64,000 nucleotides of DNA from Mycolicibacterium fortuitum subsp. fortuitum. Its GTDB lineage: Bacteria > Actinomycetota > Actinomycetes > Mycobacteriales > Mycobacteriaceae. The stretch lies in the NCBI RefSeq assembly GCF_022179545.1, contig NZ_AP025518.1, positions 5,580,001 to 5,644,000 on the forward strand, read 5' to 3'. Below are positions 17,219 to 25,598 of this stretch, piece after piece. Made by a program: the position numbers and the translations under genes. Position 1 is the stretch's first letter, and the number at the start of each line of letters is the position of its first letter. Under the pieces are notes generated by a model, which was not told the origin of the DNA, did no database searches, and was given only the letters and a program-made list of their open reading frames with translations.

Positions 17219-17232
17219 ACCAAGCGCTTGCT
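17219..17232. promoter_or_regulatory. KstR2 operator at the kstR2 promoter
   Basis: The bases ACCAAGCGCTTGCT match the KstR2 consensus AnCAAGnnCTTGnT exactly. It lies between kstR2-fadA6 and the divergent AraC gene and is closer to kstR2. Confidence 0.88.
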
Positions 17233-17293
17233 AGGTCACACAGGACATGGAAAACCTGTCCCAAAACGGCGGCGCCCGGGCATCTGAGATGAA

Positions 17294-17299
17294 TACAAT
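17294..17299 (+). promoter_or_regulatory. -10 element of a probable leaderless promoter for the first AraC gene
   Basis: TACAAT ends seven bases before the ATG at 17307, so transcription would begin at or next to the start codon. No Shine-Dalgarno sequence is present. The second AraC copy has TACACT at the same distance (24524-24529). Confidence 0.55.
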
Positions 17300-17306
17300 C
17301 CCGCGC

Positions 17307-18167
17307 ATGCCGTTGAAGCCGTGGGACGGTGATCGGCCCATGACCCCTCGCACCATCCTGAAAGAGGATGTCGTTGCTGCTCGCGGCCTCGCCTTCACAT
17401 TCGTCACCGAGCAGATCTCCACCCCCACCGATTGGTGTGGAGTCGATGACGACAACCACTGGTTGTACGTGTACCGGCATGGAGCCATTCGCTCGATGGA
17501 GACGTTGATCGACTGGGGGCCGTCCGGCCGGGTACCACCCAGCCCCGGAGACATCTGGTGGAGGCCGGCAGGCGTGGCCTCATCGGTCCTGATGCAAGGC
17601 GACACAGCGGGATACTGCGAGATCGCCATCCCGGGTCGTGCCATCGGTGATCCAGCATTGATCCCACGAGTCAAGTACAAGAATCCACTGATCCATCACC
17701 TGGTCGAGGAGATCAGCAGCGTCGCCGGTCGCGAGGACACCATCGCGCAGTTGCTGACCGATTCGGCAGCGGAGACGCTGCGGTTGCTGATCCTCGATAC
17801 ACATACGGCCGGCCGACGACGAAAGCAAGACGAGCGGCGCACTCTGAACGCCACTACGCAGTCGGCCATCGTCGAGTTCCTCAGTGACAGTTTGGATACC
17901 GAGATAAATCTGGAGTCCCTCGCGCGGCTTGCCCAGATGCCAGTCGACGCGTTCATCAAGGCCTTCCGTCTGGCCTTTCACACCACGCCCTACCAGTTCC
18001 TGCTGAATCGCCGGATCGAGAAGGCCAAGACACTGCTGATGACAACATCGTTATCGATCACAGAAATCGGCACAGCGGTGGGTTTTTCGAACCCGAGTCA
18101 CTTTGCTTCCACGTTCGGCCGTCGCGTCGGCGTCTCCCCCCGCGCCTACCGCCAATCGGCCAAGTAA
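17307..18167 (+). CDS. AraC-family regulator, copy 1 of the AraC/GjpA module
   Basis: A 286-residue protein (ATG at 17307). The last 100 residues form an AraC double helix-turn-helix, ending in the typical SITEIGTAVGFSNPSHFAST and GVSPRAYR segments. The N-terminal half (KPWDGDRPMTPRTIL onward) is probably a cupin-like ligand domain. It is highly similar along its whole length to the AraC protein at 24537, and both precede a GjpA-like gene at about 200 bases, so it probably controls that gene. It is divergent from kstR2. The ligand is unknown; a steroid is a guess from context. Confidence 0.85.
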   Translation: MPLKPWDGDRPMTPRTILKEDVVAARGLAFTFVTEQISTPTDWCGVDDDNHWLYVYRHGAIRSMETLIDWGPSGRVPPSPGDIWWRPAGVASSVLMQGDTAGYCEIAIPGRAIGDPALIPRVKYKNPLIHHLVEEISSVAGREDTIAQLLTDSAAETLRLLILDTHTAGRRRKQDERRTLNATTQSAIVEFLSDSLDTEINLESLARLAQMPVDAFIKAFRLAFHTTPYQFLLNRRIEKAKTLLMTTSLSITEIGTAVGFSNPSHFASTFGRRVGVSPRAYRQSAK

Positions 18168-18236
18168 CACCAGATCCAGGCAAAATCCAAAGTTCTCGTC
18201 GTACACGCCTCTGGGCGTCGTCGGATCCTGAATTGT

Positions 18237-18250
18237 TGAAACATGTTCTA
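18237..18250. promoter_or_regulatory. KstR-type operator upstream of the first GjpA-like gene
   Basis: The bases TGAAACATGTTCTA fit the KstR consensus TNNAACNNGTTNNA at every fixed position. It lies about 100 bases before the gene start. A matching site occurs at the same place upstream of the second copy (25485). Confidence 0.65.
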
Positions 18251-18287
18251 CCAAGAATTGAACAGTACCGAATAATGTGAACGTTTC

Positions 18288-18329
18288 CTCAGCTGATTCT
18301 CAGATACCTTCGCCCGGTCACTGATACCT
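18288..18329 (+). promoter_or_regulatory. 42-base conserved promoter/leader block, copy 1
   Basis: This block is identical at 40 of 42 positions to 25535-25576 and sits 21 bases before the ATG (22 in the other copy). Conservation is much higher here than in most of the surrounding intergenic DNA, so it probably contains the core promoter and the start of the transcript. It includes TCAGATACC, a possible -10 region. Confidence 0.5.
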
Positions 18330-18350
18330 CGTGTCCCCGAAGGGATTCTG

Positions 18351-19654
18351 ATGCACGCAGCTCTACGCCCAATTTCAACGGCCGCCGTGGCCCTCGCCGC
18401 AACGGGGGCCTTAGCGATATCGCCCGTCACAGGACCACCGCCCGATGTTCAGGTGCCGGCTGTCTCGTCGGCGTCGGTGCAGCTGGCTGCCTCCACCTTC
18501 GTCGACCCGGTCACCAGGTGGATGCAGGTATTCGAAGCAAGTTCCGCAAACCTCACCGAACTCGGTGACTACATCGAGGCGAATCCAGGAAAATCGCTTC
18601 CGGGAATGCTGGACCTGTTCCAGGCCAAGCTGAACGGGTACGGGAATGACCTATTCGGCGCCATCCCGCAGGTTGTCGAGGGCCTACAGCGTTGGGCTTC
18701 CACGACACTGCTGACAGGGCTGCAGACAGCTGTTGAACAGGCGGTATCGGGAGGCCGCAGGCGGCAGTCCAGACTTTCCGAGACACTGTGATGTCGTTGA
18801 CCGGGTTCTCTTCCCCTCTGTTCGGGCTGCAGGGTTTCCTGACGGTGCCGCCGAAGCTGATGCAGGACATCGTGGACATCACATTGGCCGTAACGGCACC
18901 GATACAGCTGTTATCGGTCGTTAATCCCGCACTGAACCTGGCGTGGTCCTCACTAGTTTCCGCTGGCATGACCGCCCAGAAGATTGTCGATGCCGTTGAG
19001 GCCGGGGATGCGCTGGGAGCGCTCGGGGCGGCGCTCAACGCTCCCGCCGATGCCGTCGACCACTTCCTGAACTCGACCGGGGGTCTGATCGAGGTCCGCA
19101 GAACCGGCAGTGCGGGCCAATTCATCAGCGGGGGACTATTGCTGTCGCTTCTGGTCAAAGTGCCGGGAATGATCACCTCCAAAGTCAAACCACCCATCCC
19201 CGCGCTCGCCGCAGCCTCGGTGGCCAACGCCGATGTAGCGTCAGGAACAATGGTGTCGCTCAACACGGCCGCCCCCGCCGAACTCCCCGCGGCCAGCAGC
19301 GAAACAGTCGAGGCTCACGAGCCCGCAGCGGTCGACCCGGCGTCCAAAGCCGACACGGTCGATGACAGCACCACCGAGGACGACGCCACCACGGTAACCG
19401 TCAGTTCCAATGGTGCAACGGATCTTTCGGCCGGTAACAAGGCGGTACCCGGTAAGACCGGCACCACCTCGACCCGATCCGCCCAGCAGTTGCGCGCATC
19501 CGTGGAGACCGCCGCCAGCCAGGTGACCAAGGGCCTGAACGATATTCGCGACGGGATCGAGAAGTCTGTCAGCGGACTGAAAGCGGGCGTCAAGAAGGCA
19601 AGCGACGGCAAGACGCGAGCTGAAAGCAACGAATCCGACGGCGACAACTCGTAA
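18351..19654 (+). pseudogene. GjpA-like exported protein, copy 1, broken by a one-base frameshift
   Basis: The first part (18351-18791) encodes a signal-like N-terminus MHAALRPISTAAVALA and the start of the family domain, then runs into another frame. The rest continues in the -1 frame from about 18750 to 19654. One missing base near 18750-18755 explains everything: restoring it gives 434 codons, against 433 residues in the intact copy at 25599. The second half ends in the tail ATDLSAGNKAVPGK plus an amphipathic helix. Either a recent pseudogene or a sequencing error. The family resembles proteins annotated as outer-membrane porin GjpA in Gordonia and mycobacteria; that name is from memory. 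Confidence 0.75.
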
Positions 19655-19660
19655 CTCGAT

Positions 19661-19694
19661 GTGACCCCTGTCCGGCCGATCGGGCAGGGGTCAC
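19661..19694. terminator. Hairpin between the first GjpA-like gene and amiS-like gene
   Basis: Arms 19661-19673 and 19682-19694 pair over 13 positions with one G-U type mismatch (GTGACCCCTGTCC against GGGCAGGGGTCAC) around an eight-base loop, between convergent genes. Confidence 0.7.
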
Positions 19695-19703
19695 GTCTGA
19701 TGG

Positions 19704-20381
19704 TCAGGCCGGCTGCGGCACGCTCCCGACGACCGACCCTTCGGGAACTCCTGCGGCCGCAAGTTCGACCGCATCCTCGCCGCTCGCACTACGCCGCGAC
19801 AACACCACGGACAGCGCGGTGGCCGCCAACAGCACCACCAACGCCACCGAACCAGCCGCCACCGACGTCGGCCAGATCCCGTTCAACAGCAGGATCGCCG
19901 ACACAGTGCAGGTGGGAATGCCGAGCAGGATCAGGAACCATCCGGTGAAGTGGCCCAGATCGAGCCGGCCGACCTTTGCGACCCCGAGCCCCAACAGCAC
20001 GAAGAACAGCGTCCACATGATCGCCCACGTCGCCCAGATGACGGCGAAAACCGGATCGGCTCCGACACTCTTGATCGCGTAGTACGCCGCGATGGCCGCG
20101 ACGAATGTGCTGTACCAACCGAATCCGCGCGGATCGATCTCGAAGATCTGGATGAACCCGAACCACAGATAGGTGAATCCGAACAGGTAACTCGGCCAGG
20201 TCGCGTTGACGATGCCGGGATCGCCGTCCGCCTGCACGAGAATCAGCGTCGGTAGGACAACCTGGGCGGCACCGACGAACAGGTTGATCGGGGCGGCGCC
20301 GCGCCCGCTGACCAGACCGACCGAGACCAGGCCGTTGACGAACAACGCCACACCGACGAGAAGTAACCCGACGTTTCCCAT
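19704..20381 (-). CDS. AmiS/UreI-family membrane transporter
   Basis: A 225-residue protein of about six or seven membrane spans, beginning MGNVGLLLVGVALF. The order of spans, with ATWPSYLFGFTYLWFG in the middle, resembles AmiS/UreI proton-gated urea or short-chain amide channels. Its start overlaps the stop of the cysteine hydrolase gene by one base (TGATG), so the channel probably brings in that enzyme's amide-type substrate or exports its product. The substrate is not known. A C-terminal tail of about 25 residues is polar. Confidence 0.75.
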   Translation of the reverse strand: MGNVGLLLVGVALFVNGLVSVGLVSGRGAAPINLFVGAAQVVLPTLILVQADGDPGIVNATWPSYLFGFTYLWFGFIQIFEIDPRGFGWYSTFVAAIAAYYAIKSVGADPVFAVIWATWAIMWTLFFVLLGLGVAKVGRLDLGHFTGWFLILLGIPTCTVSAILLLNGIWPTSVAAGSVALVVLLAATALSVVLSRRSASGEDAVELAAAGVPEGSVVGSVPQPA

Positions 20382-21139
20382 CAGCGGCCGATCCACTCCA
20401 CGAACTGGTCCGAGGTGATCACCGGCGCGAAGAAGTTGTTGATCCGCTCGAAGGCGGCGCGCTCCTGGTCGGGATGAGCAGTACCCGTCGCATCGCCGAT
20501 CACGATGGGCAACAGGCCGTGGTCGCGGGCCGCCCGCGCATTGCCTTCCACGCACCAATCGAGGTGGATTCCGGTGAGCACCACCACCTCCACCCGCTGC
20601 CGGCTCAACGCCCCGGGCAAGTCGGTGCCGACGAACGCCGTCTGCAGTGCCTTCTCGTACAACTCGTTGTCACCGGGCTCAACCAGCTCACGCAGCTCGC
20701 CCACGAGTTCGTTGTCCCAGGCGATCTGCTCCGGAGTGGCGTCGATGTGGCCGGTCCAGCCGTCGTATTGCACCCGGTCGAAATCGGTCTTCGGGTAATC
20801 GTCGCGGAACACCGAGAACCCGATCCAGTTGAACGACACGAAGTTCGGCGCCGAGCGCGCGGCCTTGGCCACCTTCACGGTCGCCTCGAGGCTGCCGCGG
20901 TACGCGTGCCCTTCGGCGTATTGAACCCCGCCAGGTTTGTACAGCGAGTTGGACTGGCTGATCGACAGGAACGCCGCGGGCCGGGACAGGATCTCCCTGA
21001 AGTCCAGCCCCTCCCACTGTTTGGCCAGCGGCGGGATGGCCGCGCGGTTGTCGGCCGGGTAGCCGAGCTCCTGAGGGTCGAGCGCGATCGGATCCAGCGG
21101 AGTGGTTCGAGAAGAGCTCTCGACGGAGAGTGCGGTCAC
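20381..21139 (-). CDS. Cysteine hydrolase of the isochorismatase family
   Basis: A 252-residue protein starting with GTG at 21139 (VTALSVESSSR). The catalytic cysteine probably lies in TGIHLDWCVEGNARAA, equivalent to the CV..TA motif of isochorismatase-like amidases. This is followed by LPIVIGDATGTAHPDQ, typical of the family C-terminus. Members hydrolyse N-carbamoyl compounds, nicotinamide, biuret or other amides. Coupling to an AmiS-type channel favours a small amide. The N-terminal 60 residues are longer than in minimal family members. It ends in the start codon of the channel gene. Confidence 0.72.
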   Translation of the reverse strand: MTALSVESSSRTTPLDPIALDPQELGYPADNRAAIPPLAKQWEGLDFREILSRPAAFLSISQSNSLYKPGGVQYAEGHAYRGSLEATVKVAKAARSAPNFVSFNWIGFSVFRDDYPKTDFDRVQYDGWTGHIDATPEQIAWDNELVGELRELVEPGDNELYEKALQTAFVGTDLPGALSRQRVEVVVLTGIHLDWCVEGNARAARDHGLLPIVIGDATGTAHPDQERAAFERINNFFAPVITSDQFVEWIGR

Positions 21140-21204
21140 ACGGCATACCTTCGGCCGATGGCAGCCGGCACGACAGCCTTTGAATCGGCGCGATTCTGGG
21201 CGGG

Positions 21205-22743
21205 CTACCGGTAGTCGTAGGACCAGTACTCCGAGCAATACTCCGGCAGATCACTCACCACCGGACGGTCAGCACGTGACCGTGACACATTGAACAGGTA
21301 CCACGGGTCCGGTTCCGGGTCATCGGATCGCACGCAGGCGCGGATATGCGCCGGCAGGCGATGCAGTGCGGGATCGATGTCCGACGACAAGCGGGACAGG
21401 TATTCGGCATCGAGCGCGCCGGTCTGCTCGAAGCGATCGATGTTGCGATCGGCAACGAGCCGCTCGGGATTGAGTGCCGCCAGACCGAGCAGCGCCACCA
21501 CCCCGGCCACCAGCACCGCGTGCGGCAACCACCGCCCCGACATTTGTATCCCGGTCGCGGCCACGAGCAGAAACACCACCCCGAGCCACAGTTCGATGGT
21601 CACCACCATCACCCGATCGGTGCTGAAGCCATATGCCTGCTGGTACAGCCACATCCGGTGAATGGCCGAGATCACCACGACAACCGAAGTGGCGCACAGG
21701 ACTCCGACCAGCCCCCGCAGCAGAACCCGGTCGGCGGCGTCGACCCGGCCGGCCACCCGGATCGCCACGGCGAGCACCAGCAGGGTCAGTGCCGACACCC
21801 ACAGCAGCTGCCAGAAGCCCTGCCGCGCGTATTCGGCGTAGGTCAGCCCTTCGGTTTCCAGCACGTGCGTATGCCCGCCGAACAGCACGGCGGCCTGCAC
21901 CACCACGAATGTCAGAAACAGCGCGTCGAGCACACCCAGCGGGAGCGCCCACTCCCAGCGCGGCACCGGCTTCATCGGCGCGGGCGCCAGGGCATCCAGA
22001 CGCGGCGGGAATCTGGTCAGATAGGCACCGCCCAGGACGAAGGAAACCACGATCCCGAACACCACGACACGTGCGATGGCCTCGCCGCCGTCGAAAGCCG
22101 GTACCAGGTTGCCGACGAAATGCGCGAAAGCCGCGTCCGCCGAGGCGAACAACGCGCCGAATACGACCGCCAACACCACGGTGAGGCCGATGACGACGGC
22201 GATGCGGCCAGGGTTGGCCACACCCACCCGGCTCGGCAGTCCTCTTCGCACCCACCCGCTCACCCGGGCGGGCAGGGCCCACGCCAGAAGCGGTGCACTG
22301 AACACCGCGGTCCACGTGCGCCCGCCGAAAAGCGTGCACCAACCGACGATCCAGGCCGCCATGACGCACAGCACGCCCAGCCATTCGGCCGCTAGCAGCG
22401 CGGGCACCGCCAACAACGCCAGGGTCAATGCCATCCCGGCCCACTCGGTGCGGGTGGGCCGGCGCTCGGCGCTGCCGAACACCGCGCCAAACACCATGAT
22501 CCCGACGGCCAGGTAGCCGATGCTCAGCACGGTTGGTCGCCACACCGCCGTCCCGACCAGGCCGACAACCACGGCCAGGATCAGCAGCCGTCGTGGCGCC
22601 GACGCCAGCGGGTCGAGCGGCCATACCCGCCGCGGCCACACCGTCCATCCGGGCTCACCCGAACTGGGCAACGCCGGACCGATCAGTGGCGGTATCACGG
22701 GCTGTCCCGGATAGGCCGGAACTCCTGGAACCACAGTCGTCAT
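21205..22743 (-). CDS. DUF4173-type polytopic membrane protein
   Basis: A 512-residue protein starting at the ATG that overlaps the histidine kinase stop. After a Pro-rich N-terminus of about 40 residues it has around twelve hydrophobic spans, then a soluble C-terminal domain of about 90 residues with DRNIDRFEQTGALDAEYLSRL. The layout fits DUF4153/DUF4173 proteins, whose function is unknown. Overlap with the kinase suggests that it is a target or accessory of the two-component system. Confidence 0.7.
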   Translation of the reverse strand: MTTVVPGVPAYPGQPVIPPLIGPALPSSGEPGWTVWPRRVWPLDPLASAPRRLLILAVVVGLVGTAVWRPTVLSIGYLAVGIMVFGAVFGSAERRPTRTEWAGMALTLALLAVPALLAAEWLGVLCVMAAWIVGWCTLFGGRTWTAVFSAPLLAWALPARVSGWVRRGLPSRVGVANPGRIAVVIGLTVVLAVVFGALFASADAAFAHFVGNLVPAFDGGEAIARVVVFGIVVSFVLGGAYLTRFPPRLDALAPAPMKPVPRWEWALPLGVLDALFLTFVVVQAAVLFGGHTHVLETEGLTYAEYARQGFWQLLWVSALTLLVLAVAIRVAGRVDAADRVLLRGLVGVLCATSVVVVISAIHRMWLYQQAYGFSTDRVMVVTIELWLGVVFLLVAATGIQMSGRWLPHAVLVAGVVALLGLAALNPERLVADRNIDRFEQTGALDAEYLSRLSSDIDPALHRLPAHIRACVRSDDPEPDPWYLFNVSRSRADRPVVSDLPEYCSEYWSYDYR

Positions 22744-23768
22744 GCCGATGCCTCCCCCGTCGTCATTTCGGGGATGCCGACCCTGATCCGGCATCCCATC
22801 CCGGTGTCCATCACTTCGATGACACCGCCGTGTAATTCGACTGCCCATCGCGCAATCGCCAGCCCCAAGCCAGTGCCACCGTCGGAGGTGGCACCGCGGG
22901 TGAACCGCTGGAAGACCCGCTCCCGTTCGGCGGGCGCGATCCCCGGCCCCTGATCGGCCACCTCCAACCGCAGGCCCGAAACCTGACGCGTCGCCAGCAC
23001 CGTGACGCGATCACCGGGCGAACTATGCCGAATGGCGTTGTCCACCAGGTTGACCACGACCTGCCGCAACCGCGCCGGGTCGGCGACGGCCTTCAAGTCG
23101 GGCGGTGACACCCTGATGACGACCGGTATGTCACTGGCAGATACGGAGACATGCTCGACGGCGTCGTGCAGAAACTCGCCAACGTCGAACCGGCTGATCT
23201 GCAACGGAATCGCCCCGCCCTCGATTCGCGACAGATCGAGCAGATTCGTCACCAGCTCGCCGAGGCGTTCGGTCTGGGACAGCGCCATCCGCATGGTCTC
23301 GGGATCGGGTTCGACGACCCCGTCCACCACGTTCTCCAGCACCGCCTGCAACGCGGTGATGGGCGTGCGCAGCTCGTGGGACACGTTGCCGATCAACCCG
23401 CGCCGGTACCCGTCGGCGGCCCCGAGGTCGGCCGCCATCTGGTTGAATGCCGTTGCCAGTTGACCGATTTCATCACGCGAGGTGGCACGTACCCGGAGGC
23501 TGTAGTCACCGCGGGCCATGGCCCGCGCGGCTGCGGTCATCTGCCGCAGCGGTGAGGTCATACCGTGGGCGAGGAACTGCGTGAGGATCAGCGACGTGGC
23601 CAGTGCGGCAAGCAGCGCATACCGGAACTGCCAGCTGGCGCCGACCCAGAACGTGAACGAGGCCAACAGGATCGCCCCGCCCACCAACAGGCCGGTCTTG
23701 ACCTTGAACGATGCGAACGGGTCCAGCGGTCTGGGCAGCCGGTCCCAGAACTCGGCGATGACACTCAT
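22740..23768 (-). CDS. Sensor histidine kinase with two membrane spans and no extracytoplasmic domain
   Basis: A 342-residue kinase. Two hydrophobic spans (about 25-45 and 49-68) are joined by only a few residues, so there is almost no external sensor. A HAMP linker follows (about 69-121), then the H-box NVSHELRTP with the phosphorylated His near 131. The ATPase domain has NLVDNAIRH, DQGPGIAP and GGTGLGLAI. It probably senses within the membrane or through a partner, such as the DUF4173 protein encoded next. Its start overlaps the response regulator stop by four bases. Confidence 0.88.
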   Translation of the reverse strand: MSVIAEFWDRLPRPLDPFASFKVKTGLLVGGAILLASFTFWVGASWQFRYALLAALATSLILTQFLAHGMTSPLRQMTAAARAMARGDYSLRVRATSRDEIGQLATAFNQMAADLGAADGYRRGLIGNVSHELRTPITALQAVLENVVDGVVEPDPETMRMALSQTERLGELVTNLLDLSRIEGGAIPLQISRFDVGEFLHDAVEHVSVSASDIPVVIRVSPPDLKAVADPARLRQVVVNLVDNAIRHSSPGDRVTVLATRQVSGLRLEVADQGPGIAPAERERVFQRFTRGATSDGGTGLGLAIARWAVELHGGVIEVMDTGMGCRIRVGIPEMTTGEASA

Positions 23769-24430
23769 CGCGGGACCTCCAGGGCGTAGCCGACCCCATG
23801 CACCGTCCGGATCAACTCCGACCCCAGCTTGCGCCGTAGCGCCTTGACGTGACTGTCCACGGTCCGCGTCTCCACGTCCGACGCCCAACCCCAGACGTGT
23901 TCCAGCAGCGTCTCGCGGGGCACCGCGGCCCTGGGACGGCCCGCCAGGAAGGCCAGCAGGTCGAATTCCGTTCGCGTCAGGTGGATCTCCTGATCGCCCT
24001 GATGGACCCGACGCTCGGTCAGGTCGATGCGGTAGTCACCGACCGACAGCGGCTGATCGCCGGCCGCCCGGTCCACCCGGCGCAACAACACGCGCACCCG
24101 CGCCACCAGTTCGCGCATGCTGAACGGCTTGGTCAGGTAGTCGTCGGCACCGATACCCAGACCGATCAGCATGTCGGTCTCGTCGCTGCGTGCGGTCAGC
24201 ATGAGCACCGGCACCACGCGCTCGGCCTGGATGCGCCGGCACACCTCCAGTCCGTCGAAGCCGGGCAGCATGACGTCGAGTACGACCAGATCCGGCTGGG
24301 TCGCCGCGGCTGTTGCCACCGCCGAGGGCCCGTCGACGGCGGTCTCGACCTCGAATGCCTCGGCGCGCAGCCTGGTGGCCACCGCGGACAGGATCGTCGG
24401 CTCGTCGTCGACCACCAGGATTCGCTTCAC
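23765..24430 (-). CDS. OmpR/PhoB-type response regulator
   Basis: A 221-residue regulator with an N-terminal receiver domain (acidic DDE at 8-10, phosphoacceptor Asp near 52 in VVLDVML, Lys in LTKPFSM). Its C-terminal winged helix (about 130-221) contains LTRTEFDLLAFL and RTVHGVGYAL. It is the first gene of a three-gene operon, regulator-kinase-DUF4173, with four-base overlaps. The regulon is unknown and I cannot assign a named mycobacterial pair. Confidence 0.92.
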   Translation of the reverse strand: MKRILVVDDEPTILSAVATRLRAEAFEVETAVDGPSAVATAAATQPDLVVLDVMLPGFDGLEVCRRIQAERVVPVLMLTARSDETDMLIGLGIGADDYLTKPFSMRELVARVRVLLRRVDRAAGDQPLSVGDYRIDLTERRVHQGDQEIHLTRTEFDLLAFLAGRPRAAVPRETLLEHVWGWASDVETRTVDSHVKALRRKLGSELIRTVHGVGYALEVPR

Positions 24431-24523
24431 AGATCTGAGCGTAAGCGCAGGTTGTGGGGGCTACGGGCAGTGATTGTGAAGATCCCGTGGAGGTAATCAC
24501 CGCCGCGAGGCCATTCCCGCCGA

Positions 24524-24529
24524 TACACT
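24524..24529 (+). promoter_or_regulatory. -10 element of a probable leaderless promoter for the second AraC gene
   Basis: TACACT ends seven bases before the GTG at 24537, the same spacing as in copy 1. The sequence between (CCCGCGC) is the same in both copies, and there is no ribosome binding site. Confidence 0.55.
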
Positions 24530-24536
24530 CCCGCGC

Positions 24537-25397
24537 GTGGCCATGAAGCCGTGGGACGGTGACCGACCCCAAACCCCACGCACGGTGCTCAAGCAGGACA
24601 TCGTCGCGGCCCGAGGCCTGTCGTTCAACTTCGTCAGCGAACGGATATCCGCGCCCACCGATTGGTGCAGCGTCGACGCGACCAACCACGTGATGTACGT
24701 ATACCGGCACGGAGCCATGCGCTCGATGGAGACGCTGCTCGACTGGGGCCCTTCAGGACGTGTTCCGCCCAGCGCGGGAGACATCTGGTGGAAACCTGCC
24801 GGCCTTGCCTGCGCAGCACTGGTCCAAGGCGACACGGCGGGATACTGTGAGATCTCCATTCCTGGTCGCGCGATTGGCGATGCGGCTTTGATTCCTCGGG
24901 TCAAATATCGAAACCCGCTGATCCATCATCTCGTTGAGGAGATCTGCAGCGTTGCCGGTCGTGAGGACACGGTCGCTCGGTTACTCCAAGAATCTTCGGC
25001 AGAGACACTGCGACTGCTCATCGTCGACGCCCACACAGTAGGCCAGCAACGAAAGCGTGACGAGCGACGGTCTCTGGACTCCGCCACTCAGGCGGCGATC
25101 GTCGAGTACCTGAACGATGGTTTGGACTCCGAGATCAGCGTGGACTCGCTGGCGCGACTGGTCGGGATGCCCGTCGACACATTCATCAAGGCATTCCGGC
25201 GGGCGTTCCACACCACGCCGTATCAGTTCCTGCTGGATCGCCGGATCGAGCAGGCCAAGACGCTGCTGGTGACAACCTCACTGTCGATGACAGAAATCGG
25301 CTCAGCGGTGGGCTTTCCGAACCCGAGTCACTTTGCCGCCACGTTTGGACGTCGTGTCGGTCTGTCGCCTCGCGCCTACCGCCGGTCAGCGCGATAG
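24537..25397 (+). CDS. AraC-family regulator, copy 2 of the AraC/GjpA module
   Basis: A 286-residue paralogue of the regulator at 17307 and the same length. It starts with GTG; an ATG two codons later is possible. The C-terminal AraC helix-turn-helix pair includes SMTEIGSAVGFPNPSHFAAT and GLSPRAYR. Near identity of long segments (for example YVYRHGA and QGDTAGYCEI) with copy 1 shows a rather recent duplication of the whole module. It likely controls the gjpA-like gene 201 bases downstream, whose promoter region carries direct repeats. Confidence 0.85.
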   Translation: MAMKPWDGDRPQTPRTVLKQDIVAARGLSFNFVSERISAPTDWCSVDATNHVMYVYRHGAMRSMETLLDWGPSGRVPPSAGDIWWKPAGLACAALVQGDTAGYCEISIPGRAIGDAALIPRVKYRNPLIHHLVEEICSVAGREDTVARLLQESSAETLRLLIVDAHTVGQQRKRDERRSLDSATQAAIVEYLNDGLDSEISVDSLARLVGMPVDTFIKAFRRAFHTTPYQFLLDRRIEQAKTLLVTTSLSMTEIGSAVGFPNPSHFAATFGRRVGLSPRAYRRSAR

Positions 25398-25484
25398 ACC
25401 CTGATAGAGGGCCGAATCCTGAATTCACCTCACCCCTACGCCTTCCCGAGCCATCAGATCGGAATCGTTGCGGATTGAAGTAAT

Positions 25485-25498
25485 TGAAACGTGTTCCA
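25485..25498. promoter_or_regulatory. KstR-type operator upstream of the second GjpA-like gene
   Basis: The bases TGAAACGTGTTCCA fit the KstR consensus TNNAACNNGTTNNA at all fixed positions. The site is at the same relative place as the one at 18237. Confidence 0.65.
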
Positions 25499-25499
25499 C

Positions 25500-25530
25500 A
25501 AGAATTGAAAAGTAGCCAAGAATTGAAAAG
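25500..25530 (+). repeat. Two 13-base direct repeats, candidate AraC binding sites
   Basis: AAGAATTGAAAAG occurs at 25500-25512 and again at 25518-25530, 18 bases apart. Direct repeats at about this spacing are the usual AraC-family target. Copy 1 keeps one clear repeat (18253-18265, AAGAATTGAACAG) and a degenerate second. Confidence 0.45.
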
Positions 25531-25534
25531 CTTT

Positions 25535-25576
25535 CTCAGCTGACTCTCAGATACCTTCGCCCGGTCACTGACACCT
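25535..25576 (+). promoter_or_regulatory. 42-base conserved promoter/leader block, copy 2
   Basis: This is the partner of 18288-18329 with two differences, located 22 bases before the start codon of the intact GjpA-like gene. It probably holds the core promoter and 5' leader. Confidence 0.5.
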
Positions 25577-25598
25577 AGTGCCCTCAGAAGGGGTTTCG

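Noticed and set aside
21320..22648. A 442-codon minus-strand frame inside the DUF4173 gene
   Set aside because: Arg/Gly/Ala-rich out-of-frame reading of a protein with clear membrane spans in the other frame.
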